Source: Burkholderiaceae bacterium (lineage in GTDB: Bacteria > Pseudomonadota > Gammaproteobacteria > Burkholderiales > Burkholderiaceae). Taken from it: DNA of 64,000 nt. The stretch spans positions 1 through 64,000 of the forward strand of contig CANJBQ010000001.1 in the NCBI GenBank assembly GCA_947472645.1. Direction: 5' to 3'. Shown here in pieces: positions 26,141 to 34,828 of this stretch (position 1 is its first letter; every line of letters starts with the position of its first letter). The notes beneath the pieces were generated by a model that was not told the origin of the DNA, did no database searches, and saw nothing but the letters and a program-made list of their open reading frames with translations. A program made the translations under genes and the position numbers.

Positions 26141-26698
26141 ATGACAGTAGTAATTAAACATACTGAAATTGATGGCATCTTAATGATTCAACCTCAAATT
26201 TATTCAGATGAACGTGGTATATTTTTTGAATGTTTTCGTGTGGAAGACTATAGGTCTGTGGGTATACGGGAAAATTTTGTTCAAGAAAATATTTCCCGAT
26301 CAAAAGGGGGGGTAATAAGAGGCCTACATTTTCAAGTCAATCATCCTCAAGCACAGATAGTAACTGTATTGACTGGATCAGTTTTTGACGTCGTAGTAGA
26401 TCTTCGGCCTCATTCTAAGACTTTTGGAAAGTGGCTTGGATTTGAGCTTTGCGGTAACTCCCCAATGCAAATATATATGGCACCAGGATTTGCGCATGGG
26501 TTTTATGTAAGTAGTGAATTTGCTCAATTACATTACAAAGTAAGTCGCTACTATGAACCAGACGATGAGGGTGGTCTTTTATGGTCAGATGAGGAGCTTG
26601 GGATATTGTGGCCAACCAAGAATCCAATTGTAGGTTTGCGTGATTCAGCTTATCCACTATTACGCGAATTAGATGCCACCAATCTTCCACATGCGTGA
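26141..26698 (+). CDS. rfbC: dTDP-4-dehydrorhamnose 3,5-epimerase family protein
   Basis: RmlC-type cupins epimerise dTDP-4-keto-6-deoxysugars at C3 and C5. The 185-residue protein has IDGILMIQPQIYSDERGIFF, ENFVQENISRSKGGVIRGLH (with the catalytic His in RGLHFQ), VFDVVVDLRPHSKTFGKW, and APGFAHGFYV. Length is normal. A 170-bp gap with no evident promoter separates it from the aminotransferase gene. rmlA and rmlB are not in the window, so their substrate must be supplied from elsewhere. Confidence 0.93.
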   Translation: MTVVIKHTEIDGILMIQPQIYSDERGIFFECFRVEDYRSVGIRENFVQENISRSKGGVIRGLHFQVNHPQAQIVTVLTGSVFDVVVDLRPHSKTFGKWLGFELCGNSPMQIYMAPGFAHGFYVSSEFAQLHYKVSRYYEPDDEGGLLWSDEELGILWPTKNPIVGLRDSAYPLLRELDATNLPHA

Positions 26699-26701
26699 AA
26701 C

Positions 26702-27610
26702 TTGAAAACTATAATTCATATTGGAGGTAATAAAACTGCAAGCACTCTACTTCAGAGAAGACTTTTTAGTAGGCATCAGTCATTGCTTTATCTTGGGGAG
26801 GATTGCTATCGTTATAAAGAATATAAGCCTATCTTAGATGCGCTTATAGCTAGCGATGATTCTTATTTCGATGAATCAAAAGCTAGAGAGATTTTTGATT
26901 CTAGATTCGCAAATCTAAATGACGATAAGACCTGCATTTATTCAAATGAAGATATTATGACCAATTCCTTTCCCTCGGTTGGGGCATCTCGATTGGCACA
27001 TTTTGCGCCAGGTGCGGAAGTGGTAATGGTAATCCGCAATCAATTAACTGTTTGGCCATCTTGGTATGCCAATCATGGCGCCTATTTAAAAAACGTACCA
27101 CGCAGATATTGGCGACGACATATTAATTTTTCGGAATGGTTAGAATACTGCTTTATGTTTCCTACCGTCACTCCAGTTGAAGCTATGAATTACAATCGTT
27201 TTTATCAAATATTTAGGAAGGTATATCCTAAAAATACGTTACATGTATTGCTTTATGAGGAATTATGTCAAAATCCAAAGAGTTATTATTCAAAATGGGC
27301 AGAAATTTTAAATATACCTGTTGAGGATATTCTCAAGTTGCTTGATGGTGTTAGTGAGCGTAGAAGAAGTTCTGGTCGGAAAGTTATTTATGAGAGGTGG
27401 ATCGACAAACTACCTTTCGGAAATTGCCTTTCGGAAATTATCTTTAGGATGATGCCTTTTGTTCCCAAATTGATAAATCAAGGTCCCCCTGCGGTGATTG
27501 ATTTGCCAGATGAGTGGATTGAAAAAATTAAGGAGCAATATCGGGATGGAAATGCAGCTTTAGCTCAGACAACTGGTATAGACTTGAAAAAGTATGGTTA
27601 TCCAATTTAG
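26702..27610 (+). CDS. Sulfotransferase-like protein (PAPS-dependent)
   Basis: The 302-residue protein starts IIHIGGNKTASTLLQRRLF (from residue 4), which matches the 5'-phosphosulfate loop of sulfotransferases, and has VVMVIRNQLTVWPSWYANHG near residue 105, matching the 3'-phosphate-binding R...S segment. LHVLLYEELCQNPKSYYSKW is also typical. It would transfer sulfate from PAPS to a glycan. PAPS could come from cysNC in the same window. The start is TTG at 26702, three bases after rfbC ends. The acceptor is unknown. Confidence 0.78.
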   Translation: MKTIIHIGGNKTASTLLQRRLFSRHQSLLYLGEDCYRYKEYKPILDALIASDDSYFDESKAREIFDSRFANLNDDKTCIYSNEDIMTNSFPSVGASRLAHFAPGAEVVMVIRNQLTVWPSWYANHGAYLKNVPRRYWRRHINFSEWLEYCFMFPTVTPVEAMNYNRFYQIFRKVYPKNTLHVLLYEELCQNPKSYYSKWAEILNIPVEDILKLLDGVSERRRSSGRKVIYERWIDKLPFGNCLSEIIFRMMPFVPKLINQGPPAVIDLPDEWIEKIKEQYRDGNAALAQTTGIDLKKYGYPI

Positions 27611-27675
27611 TCACAAGCCATTTTTAGGCTGCTATAAAAGAATTTTATAATTGATTGAAAGTTTATGAGGGCCTT

Positions 27676-28434
27676 ATGTCAGGTGAAAAAAAAATATTGA
27701 CTCGTTCAGAGTTTGAGGAATTACGGAGTTCTTCAGCAAGTAAAATGGCTAGAGACTTGCCATTGCATCAAGCGGCCTTAGATGTAAAGGTGCAGGCGGG
27801 GCATAGTTATTATTGGGTTCATCAAACTAACTGGATGGGTGAGCCCTGCCTGCAGCTTGCTCAAGATATGCTTGCATTACAAGAGGCTATTTTTAAGTCT
27901 AGACCAGATTATATTATTGAATCAGGGGTTGCTTGGGGTGGAACAATGCTCTACTTAGCTTCTTTATTAAAAATATTCGGTGGAAAGAAAGTGATTGGAG
28001 TGGATATTTTTATCCCCAGTGATCTTAAGGATCGATTGATGGCACCAACTAATCCAGTCAAAGACATGATGCTTTTAATTGAGGGATCATCAACTGATAT
28101 TAGTATTGTTGATAAAATTAGAAGTATTGTTGGCGACAGTAAGAAAATTTTAGTTTTGCTTGACTCTGACCATACTCATAGCCATGTTCTTAAGGAATTA
28201 GAGCTTTTATCACCCTTTGTAAGTGTTGGAAACTACTTAATATGCGGTGATACCACCATTGAACGTCAACCCCCAGCAGATGAGCGCCCTCGGGAATGGG
28301 GTAAGGGGAATAATCCTGCAACAGCACTTAAAGAGTTTCTGCTTAATCGAGATGACTTCGAGGTTGATTTAGATCTTGAAAATAAATTGCTTTTAACAAA
28401 TAATCCAGGTGGATATCTACGTCGGGTGAAATGA
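27676..28434 (+). CDS. CmcI/rhamnosyl O-methyltransferase family protein
   Basis: The 252-residue protein has HQTNWMGEPCLQLAQDMLAL, DYIIESGVAWGGTMLYLASL (SAM-binding glycine-rich segment), VIGVDIF, ILVLLDSDHTHSHVLKELEL and GDTTIERQPP, the features of CmcI-type proteins (annotated as cephalosporin hydroxylases or sugar O-methyltransferases). In a glycan locus O-methylation of a sugar is the likely role. The ATG at 27676 was chosen over a TTG at 27655 because GAGGG lies 5 bases upstream of it. Confidence 0.82.
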   Translation: MSGEKKILTRSEFEELRSSSASKMARDLPLHQAALDVKVQAGHSYYWVHQTNWMGEPCLQLAQDMLALQEAIFKSRPDYIIESGVAWGGTMLYLASLLKIFGGKKVIGVDIFIPSDLKDRLMAPTNPVKDMMLLIEGSSTDISIVDKIRSIVGDSKKILVLLDSDHTHSHVLKELELLSPFVSVGNYLICGDTTIERQPPADERPREWGKGNNPATALKEFLLNRDDFEVDLDLENKLLLTNNPGGYLRRVK

Positions 28435-28479
28435 TTTTGAATCTTTTATTTTAAGTAACGTAAAAAGGATAAGGGAAGT

Positions 28480-29595
28480 ATGTCTAACATCCATATGGCA
28501 GGACCATCAATTACGAAGGTGGAAGAGGAAATAGTTTTGGATGCTTTACGGAATGGTTGGTATGGAAAAAGTGCCTATCAATACGTAGAGTTATTTGAAA
28601 AGGTATTTGCTGAATATCATGGACGAAAATTTGCACTCATGACACCGAACTGCACAACTGCCATCCATCTTCTATTAGCTGGGCTTGGTGTAGAAGAGGG
28701 TGATGAGGTGATAGCCCCAGATTGCACATGGATTGGGTCAGTTGCTGGAATAACCTATCAGAGGGCAAAAACAGTATTTGCTGATATTGATCCAGAGCAT
28801 TGGTGTTTGACACCAAAAAGTATTGAGAATGCGATTACCCCTAATACAAAAGTAGTTATTGTTGTAAATCTTTATGGCAATATGCCCGACTGGGATGGAA
28901 TAAATGAAGTTTGCAATCGAAGGGGTATAGCTATTATTGAAGATGCAGCTGAAGCGCTTGGTTCTAGCTACAAAGGAGTCTTGGCTGGTGGGTTTGGCGT
29001 TGGTTCGGTTTTTAGTTTTCACAGAACAAAAACAATCACAACCGGTGAGGGTGGAATGCTTCTGCTAGATGATGAGGCTTTGTTTAGTAGATGTAAATTT
29101 TTGCGTGATCATGGCCGTGAACCAGGAACTTACTTTAATACTGAAGTCACATTCAAATATATGCCATTTAATATCCAGGCAGCATTAGGTTATGCTCAGT
29201 TTTTGCGAATAGAAGAGTTGGTGTCTAAAAAGCGATCAATATTGAATGGATTTAAAAAGCGGCTATCTGGTATTCCTGATCTGTTATTGAATCCTGAGCC
29301 TGATGGCATTGTTAATGGAGCATGGGCTCCAGCCCTAGTTTTTGGTAGATCGCATGGAATGACAACAGCAAAGGCCCTTATAGAGTTATCCAAGTTAGGC
29401 GTTCCATCTAGACCATTTTTCTATCCTCTCAGTTCGCTTCCTGCATTCCCAGGGAGAATGACTGAGGGGCGTCAAAGAAATCCCGTAGCTTATGATGTCG
29501 CGGGAAGAGGCATTAACCTTCCATGCGCATTAAACCTAACTGGCATGGATTTAGATAAGATCAGTAACGGTATTCATAGAATGCTTGGCTATTAA
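28480..29595 (+). CDS. DegT/DnrJ family aminotransferase, perosamine-synthase-like
   Basis: The 371-residue PLP enzyme has MTPNCTTAIHLLLAGLGVEE, VVNLYGNMPDWDGI, IIEDAAEALGSSYKG and the PLP-lysine segment FSFHRTKTITTGEGGML (K near residue 184). The TKTITTGEGGM form resembles GDP-perosamine synthases, which aminate at C4. It has a fair AGGGA Shine-Dalgarno. It precedes the FdtA-like isomerase by 20 bp, but the QdtB-like enzyme at 24840 is the better partner for that isomerase. Confidence 0.87.
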   Translation: MSNIHMAGPSITKVEEEIVLDALRNGWYGKSAYQYVELFEKVFAEYHGRKFALMTPNCTTAIHLLLAGLGVEEGDEVIAPDCTWIGSVAGITYQRAKTVFADIDPEHWCLTPKSIENAITPNTKVVIVVNLYGNMPDWDGINEVCNRRGIAIIEDAAEALGSSYKGVLAGGFGVGSVFSFHRTKTITTGEGGMLLLDDEALFSRCKFLRDHGREPGTYFNTEVTFKYMPFNIQAALGYAQFLRIEELVSKKRSILNGFKKRLSGIPDLLLNPEPDGIVNGAWAPALVFGRSHGMTTAKALIELSKLGVPSRPFFYPLSSLPAFPGRMTEGRQRNPVAYDVAGRGINLPCALNLTGMDLDKISNGIHRMLGY

Positions 29596-29615
29596 AAATA
29601 ATGTAAAGAAAATTT

Positions 29616-30029
29616 ATGTCAGAAATTATATCCAAAGTTCAATTTCCAGTTTTTTCAGATCAAAATGGCTCCCTTTCATACTTTGAATCTATAGAAATTA
29701 GGGGTTTACCAATTGATATCGCACGTGTATTTACGGTAAAAGCAGGCATAAATAATATACGTGGACAACACGCACATTATCGATGCGCTCAGTATCTAAT
29801 TTGTTTGGCAGGAAGAGTTCAGGTCGAGTTGTTTGATGGTATAAAAACAGATATCGTAATCTTAGATAAATTTGCCGAGGGAATTATGATCCCTGCTGGT
29901 ATATGGTCAAGCCAGAAATACTTAGAGGATGAGTCTATTTTAATGGTCTTATGTGATAAAAAATATGATGCCGAAGATTACATACGTAATATGGATTTGT
30001 ATATTACTTATGTACAAGGAAAATTATGA
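29616..30029 (+). CDS. FdtA/QdtA-like sugar 3,4-ketoisomerase (cupin)
   Basis: FdtA and QdtA convert dTDP-4-keto-6-deoxyglucose to the 3-keto isomer before C3 amination. The 137-residue cupin shows DQNGSLSYFESIEIRGLPID, IARVFTVKAGINNIRGQHAH, YRCAQYLICLAGRVQVELFDG and GIMIPAGIWSSQKY; the HAH and C-terminal segments are in the usual active-site positions. The stop overlaps the next start by 4 bp. A 3-amino-3,6-dideoxyhexose pathway is inferred together with the aminotransferase at 24840. Confidence 0.87.
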   Translation: MSEIISKVQFPVFSDQNGSLSYFESIEIRGLPIDIARVFTVKAGINNIRGQHAHYRCAQYLICLAGRVQVELFDGIKTDIVILDKFAEGIMIPAGIWSSQKYLEDESILMVLCDKKYDAEDYIRNMDLYITYVQGKL

Positions 30030-30973
30030 AGATTGTAATTACTGGCGCAACCGGACATATTGGATCGGCACTTATTCATCAATTTGCCTTTGACTTTCCT
30101 GGCGCTGAAATTGTTTTATTGGACAATATGAAAACTCAACGCTATTGCTCTTTATTCAATCTTCCAAGAACAGCACAATATTCTTTTGTGGAGATAGATG
30201 TTTGCACTTCAGATCTGTCTAAGTTTTTCAATGGGGCGGATACTGTCGTTCATTTGGCAGCTCTTACAGATGCGGCTAACAGTTTTGAGAATGCCGATTT
30301 GGTGAAAAAAAACAATTTAGAGGCCACATCTAGAGTGGCAAAGGCATGTATTGAAAGTCAGTCTCAAATGATTTTACTTTCGTCGACAAGTGTTTATGGT
30401 ACATCTAGCACTACAGTATCAGAGGATTGTTTAATAACGGATCTAAATCCGCAAAGTCCCTATGCTGAAACAAAGTTAAAAGAAGAAAATTTAGTTGAGA
30501 CGATGGTTAGAAGTCATGGTTTGAGAGCTGTAATTTGTAGGTTTGGAACGATTGTAGGGACTTCCCCTGGCATGCGTTTTCATACGGCAGTCAATAAATT
30601 TTGCTGGCAGGCCGCATTAGGATTGCCGATTACTGTATGGACAACAGCATACGATCAGAAACGCCCATATTTAGATCTGAGGGATGCAACACGCGCGCTA
30701 AGCTTCCTCATTAATAAACAAAGTTCAGCTGGTCTGATTTACAACATCCTGTCATCAAATTCTACCGTTTGTGAAATAACCGAAATTATTCGTAAATTTA
30801 TACCAGATATTGAAATCAACTTTATCGATAATATGATAATGAACCAGTTGTCATATGAAGTAAGTAATAAGCGTTTTTCTGACCTGGGATTTTCATTTTC
30901 AGATGGATTAGATACAAGGATTGGCGAAACTATAAACTTACTGAAAGATGCTAGGTCATTCATTTGTTTGTGA
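30026..30973 (+). CDS. NAD-dependent epimerase/dehydratase
   Basis: The 315-residue extended SDR has IVITGATGHIGSALIHQFAF (residues 3-22), VVHLAALTDAANSF, LLSSTSVYGTSS and the catalytic YAETK near residue 151. It is active in appearance, but the substrate cannot be told; it may be a sugar-nucleotide epimerase or reductase finishing the deoxysugar. It overlaps the FdtA-like gene by 4 bp and is followed by a 119-bp gap before pseB. Confidence 0.83.
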   Translation: MKIVITGATGHIGSALIHQFAFDFPGAEIVLLDNMKTQRYCSLFNLPRTAQYSFVEIDVCTSDLSKFFNGADTVVHLAALTDAANSFENADLVKKNNLEATSRVAKACIESQSQMILLSSTSVYGTSSTTVSEDCLITDLNPQSPYAETKLKEENLVETMVRSHGLRAVICRFGTIVGTSPGMRFHTAVNKFCWQAALGLPITVWTTAYDQKRPYLDLRDATRALSFLINKQSSAGLIYNILSSNSTVCEITEIIRKFIPDIEINFIDNMIMNQLSYEVSNKRFSDLGFSFSDGLDTRIGETINLLKDARSFICL

Positions 30974-31092
30974 GGCAACAAATATTCATATTTGAATTTT
31001 TAGGTTATTAATTCAGATTGCTAAGTAGAATTGTTTTCATATCGCCAAATATCATTATTAAAATACCCAAACATTGTGGATAATGAACTAAG

Positions 31093-32085
31093 ATGCTCGC
31101 TAACTCTTCAATCTTAATTACTGGCGGTACAGGCTCATTCGGATACACCTTTGTTCCAATGACCTTAGCTAAATTTAATCCTAGACGGTTAGTGATCTTT
31201 TCTCGCGATGAAATGAAGCAGTGGGAGATGGCAAAGTTGTACGGTGATGATCCACGCGTACGTTTTTTTATTGGTGACGTCAGGGATAAGGATCGATTAG
31301 CGCGGGCATTAAATGGAATAGATTATGTGGTACATGCTGCCGCCACCAAGATTGTCCCTACGGCGGAATACAATCCATTTGAATGTGTAAAAACCAATGT
31401 TTTTGGAGCGATGAACTTAATCGATGCCTGCATCGATCAGGGTGTAAAAAGAGTGGTTGCACTATCCACGGATAAGGCAAGTAGTCCTGCTAATTTATAT
31501 GGGGCTACAAAATTAACGTCCGATAAATTATTTATTGCAGGAAATTCTTATTCAGGGAAAAATGATACGCGATTTTCTGTAGTTCGTTATGGCAATGTCA
31601 TGGGGTCACGTGGCTCAGTAATTCCGTTTTTTCTATCCCAGAAAGATGAATTACCCATTACTGATGTGCGTATGACGAGATTTATGATCACCCTTGAGGA
31701 GGGCGTTGAAATAGTTTGGCACACCTTCGAAGATATGTTGGGTGGCGAAATTTATGTCAAGAAAATTCCTTCGATGAAGATAACGGACATTGCTCAAGCT
31801 GTAGCTCCTGAAAAGGCATTTAAAATTATAGGAATTAGACCTGGCGAGAAACTGCATGAGCAAATGATTGGCTTTGAAGATGCTCCCCACACTTATGAAT
31901 ACGCAGAGCATTTTAAAATATTGCCTGCAATCCATGATTGGACGAACGACCCACATCGTATTGGTAGTGGGAAAAAAGTGGCAGATGATTTTATTTATTC
32001 TTCTGATAAAAATCTCAAATGGATGGGGATTGAAAATCTCCAGTCATGGATTCGGAATAATTTAGATAAAATTGGAAAGAGCTAG
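31093..32085 (+). CDS. pseB: UDP-N-acetylglucosamine 4,6-dehydratase (inverting), PseB
   Basis: PseB performs the first step of pseudaminic acid synthesis, C6 dehydration with C5 inversion of UDP-GlcNAc. The 330-residue SDR has ILITGGTGSFGYTFVPMTL, FSRDEMKQWEMAKLY, VVHAAATKIVPTAEYNPFE, LSTDKASSPANLYGATKLTS, the RYGNVMGSRGSVIPFF segment and MKITDIAQAV with IGIRPGEKLHEQM. These are characteristic of the soluble PseB/FlaA1 type. It lies 5 bp before pseC. A 119-bp upstream gap holds no convincing promoter. Confidence 0.93.
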   Translation: MLANSSILITGGTGSFGYTFVPMTLAKFNPRRLVIFSRDEMKQWEMAKLYGDDPRVRFFIGDVRDKDRLARALNGIDYVVHAAATKIVPTAEYNPFECVKTNVFGAMNLIDACIDQGVKRVVALSTDKASSPANLYGATKLTSDKLFIAGNSYSGKNDTRFSVVRYGNVMGSRGSVIPFFLSQKDELPITDVRMTRFMITLEEGVEIVWHTFEDMLGGEIYVKKIPSMKITDIAQAVAPEKAFKIIGIRPGEKLHEQMIGFEDAPHTYEYAEHFKILPAIHDWTNDPHRIGSGKKVADDFIYSSDKNLKWMGIENLQSWIRNNLDKIGKS

Positions 32086-32090
32086 TCAAA

Positions 32091-33257
32091 ATGATTCCTT
32101 ATGGACGTCAGGATATTAATCAGGATGATATTGACGCAGTTGAAAAAATATTACGATCTGATTTTTTAACGCAGGGTCCAGCAGTACCCTTGTTCGAGAG
32201 CACAGTTGGAAACTTTTGTGGTGTTGAACATGCCATTGCAGTTAATAGTGCGACTAGTGCTCTGCATATTGCTTGTTTGGCTTTGGGGGTTACTTCAGGA
32301 GATTATGTTTGGACCAGTCCAATAACATTTGTGGCTAGTGCTAATTGTGCACTATATTGTGGCGCCAGCGTAGATTTTGTCGATATTGATCCTCTTACAT
32401 ACAATCTCAGCGTTGAACAATTACAGATAAAACTTTCTCACGCAGAGCGCCTTGGAAAATTGCCAAAAGTTGTTGTTGCGGTTCATTTAAGTGGCCAGTC
32501 ATGCGATATGGAGGGTATTTTTAAGTTAAGTCAGCAGTATGGGTTTCGGATAATTGAAGATGCTTCTCATGCCATTGGTGGACGTTATGATCATCAGCCA
32601 ATAGGAAATTGCCGTTATAGCGATATTACGGTTTTTAGTTTTCATCCCGTCAAAATTATCACTAGTGGAGAGGGTGGGATGGTAGTAACGAATGATCCGG
32701 AACTTGCAAGCAAGATGAGGCTATTGAGAAGTCATGGCATCACTCGAGACGAAGCAGAAATGACGCATCTCGTAGACGGCCCATGGTATTACGAACAGAT
32801 ACAACTTGGATTTAATTATCGTATGACCGATATTCAAGCAGCTCTTGGGGTAAGCCAAATGCGAAGGCTTCCTGAATTTATAGAGACGCGGAACAGAATA
32901 GCTAATAAATATAATGCCCTCTTGGATGAGTGCCCTATACAACTGCCGTATCTAGCCCCGAATTGCTATTCAAGTTTTCATCTTTATATTATTCGGATAG
33001 ATTCTATTAAAAATAACCATAAAGAATTTTTTGAAAATATGCGCTCTAGTGGAATTGGAATTAATTTACACTATATTCCAGTTTATCGTCAGCCTTATTA
33101 TGGGGGTATGGGGTTTTCGCCGTCAGATTTTCCTGAGTCAGAAAATTATTATGCACAAGCAATTAGCCTGCCAATTTTTTCGGGATTGACAGATACCCAG
33201 CAAGAACAGGTTGTGAAGGCCGTAAATTATTCTTTGGAAAAATCAAAGCGTCTTTGA
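32091..33257 (+). CDS. pseC: PseC, UDP-4-amino-4,6-dideoxy-N-acetyl-beta-L-altrosamine transaminase
   Basis: PseC aminates the PseB product at C4. The 388-residue PLP enzyme starts MIPYGRQDINQDDIDAVEKI and has FLTQGPAVPLFE, AVNSATSALHIACLALGV, VVAVHLSGQSCDME, IIEDASHAIGGRY and the PLP-lysine segment FSFHPVKIITSGEGGMVV (K near residue 184). The FHPVK form and YYEQIQLGFNYRMTDIQAALG are typical of PseC. It directly follows pseB. Confidence 0.93.
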   Translation: MIPYGRQDINQDDIDAVEKILRSDFLTQGPAVPLFESTVGNFCGVEHAIAVNSATSALHIACLALGVTSGDYVWTSPITFVASANCALYCGASVDFVDIDPLTYNLSVEQLQIKLSHAERLGKLPKVVVAVHLSGQSCDMEGIFKLSQQYGFRIIEDASHAIGGRYDHQPIGNCRYSDITVFSFHPVKIITSGEGGMVVTNDPELASKMRLLRSHGITRDEAEMTHLVDGPWYYEQIQLGFNYRMTDIQAALGVSQMRRLPEFIETRNRIANKYNALLDECPIQLPYLAPNCYSSFHLYIIRIDSIKNNHKEFFENMRSSGIGINLHYIPVYRQPYYGGMGFSPSDFPESENYYAQAISLPIFSGLTDTQQEQVVKAVNYSLEKSKRL

Positions 33258-33288
33258 AGCCATCCCATTTGGATCTCAAAATATTTTC

Positions 33289-33957
33289 ATGACAAATAAA
33301 ATGTCTCAAAAAAAAATTTTTCTCCAGTCTGAAGCCGATGCGTGGTTTGAAAGAAATAAGCAGGCATCTGCCAAGCAACTATTTGCAGAAGATTCAGTCT
33401 GCGCAGAGATCGATAAAATTATTAAAGCGAAGTCTAGCCAAGGAAAAATCTTCAACATCTTAGAGGTCGGCTGTGGAGAAGGGCTTCGACTATCTTGGTT
33501 ATCGAAAGAGTTTGGTGCGATGGTTTTTGGAGTAGAGCCATCCAAAAAAGCTGTGGCCGAGGCAATGAAACGAGGGGTAATTGCCATTCAGGGCACTGCT
33601 GATTTTTTGCCATACGAAAATAAGTCCTTTGACATTCTCATATTTGGATTTTGTTTATATTTATGCGATCAGCAAGATTTATTCAAAATTGCTCATGAAG
33701 CTGATCGAGTCCTCAAGGATGATGCTTGGTTAATTATTAATGATTTCTATTATCCGAGTTCAGTAGCGCGTGATTATCACCACAAGCCTGGGGTTCAATC
33801 ACATAAGATGGATTATAGAAAATTATTTGATTGGCATCCATCTTATGTTTGTTATTCGCACCAATTACAGCAGCATGGACTTCATGAGTTTTGCGATGAT
33901 CCACAAGAGTGGGTTTCTGTGTCAACCATGCGTAAAGGTAGCTTTGGCAATGTTTGA
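33289..33957 (+). CDS. Class I SAM-dependent methyltransferase
   Basis: The 222-residue protein contains the SAM-binding motif ILEVGCGEGLRLSWL (about residues 49-63), a GVEPSKKAVAEAMKRGV acidic-loop region, GTADFLPYENKSFDILIFGF, and LFKIAHEADRVLKDDAWLII. It resembles methyltransferases embedded in nonulosonic acid clusters between pseC and an aldo/keto reductase gene. The target is unknown. Its 3' end overlaps the next gene by 8 bp. Confidence 0.82.
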   Translation: MTNKMSQKKIFLQSEADAWFERNKQASAKQLFAEDSVCAEIDKIIKAKSSQGKIFNILEVGCGEGLRLSWLSKEFGAMVFGVEPSKKAVAEAMKRGVIAIQGTADFLPYENKSFDILIFGFCLYLCDQQDLFKIAHEADRVLKDDAWLIINDFYYPSSVARDYHHKPGVQSHKMDYRKLFDWHPSYVCYSHQLQQHGLHEFCDDPQEWVSVSTMRKGSFGNV

Positions 33958-34828
33958 GCCGAGGATAGCACTAGGGACTGTACAGTTTGGCCAAAATTAT
34001 GGGGTAGCAAATGAATTAGGTCAAGTTGGGATTCAAGAGTGTGGACGTATTTTGGATGAGGCCTTCTCGCAGGGGGTCGATACGATTGACACGGCAATAG
34101 GTTATGGGGATAGCGAAGTAATTTTGGGTTCCTTGGGCCTTGAAAACTGGAAAATTATTAGTAAATTGCCACAGCTACCCGAATCTGTATTTAGCAACAC
34201 TTTTGGATGGGTACTGGATCAGGTAACTGCTTCTCTTAATCGACTGAGGGTAGGCTCTTTGCATGGACTTCTATTGCATTATCCAGATCAATTATTGTCC
34301 CCAGTCGGGAAAGATATTTACCAATCGTTGCTTCGTTTAAAGGAGGAGGGATATGTTAAAAAAATTGGAGTCTCTATCTACTCTCCCACAGAGTTAGATT
34401 CCATTTTTGAAGAAATGCATTTCGATATTGTCCAGGCGCCATTCAGTATTCTCGATCGACGATTGGTTAATTCCGGTTGGTTAAAACGCTTAAGAGATGC
34501 TAATGTAGAAGTGCATATTCGTTCTATTTTTCTTCAGGGACTGTTATTGATGTCAAATGCCAGGCGCCCACAAAAATTTGATCGCTGGCAGTCGATTTGG
34601 TCTGAATGGAATCGTTGGTTGGAAGAAAATAGGTTGACCCCTCTAGAAGCATGTTTAGGGTATGTACTCTCAATTGATGATGTAGATCGAGTTGTTATTG
34701 GAGTCGATAGTCACGCACAACTTTGTGAGATCTTTTCTTCTATGAATCAAAGAAACTTAAGTTTGCCTAAATGGCCTGAAAATATGGATATGGAGCTTCT
34801 GCATCCTGCTCATTGGGTTAGTTTATGA
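33950..34828 (+). CDS. Aldo/keto reductase family oxidoreductase
   Basis: The 292-residue protein opens MFEPRIALGTVQFGQNYGVA and shows GVDTIDTAIGYGDSEVILG (catalytic D and Y), KIISKLPQLP (K), LHGLLLHYPDQLL (H), and VKKIGVSIYSPTEL. This is the AKR barrel with its D-Y-K-H set. The ATG at 33950 was chosen because homology begins there; the frame extends upstream inside the methyltransferase gene. Such AKRs are common beside SpsF-type genes in pse/leg clusters. The stop overlaps the next start. Confidence 0.87.
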   Translation: MFEPRIALGTVQFGQNYGVANELGQVGIQECGRILDEAFSQGVDTIDTAIGYGDSEVILGSLGLENWKIISKLPQLPESVFSNTFGWVLDQVTASLNRLRVGSLHGLLLHYPDQLLSPVGKDIYQSLLRLKEEGYVKKIGVSIYSPTELDSIFEEMHFDIVQAPFSILDRRLVNSGWLKRLRDANVEVHIRSIFLQGLLLMSNARRPQKFDRWQSIWSEWNRWLEENRLTPLEACLGYVLSIDDVDRVVIGVDSHAQLCEIFSSMNQRNLSLPKWPENMDMELLHPAHWVSL

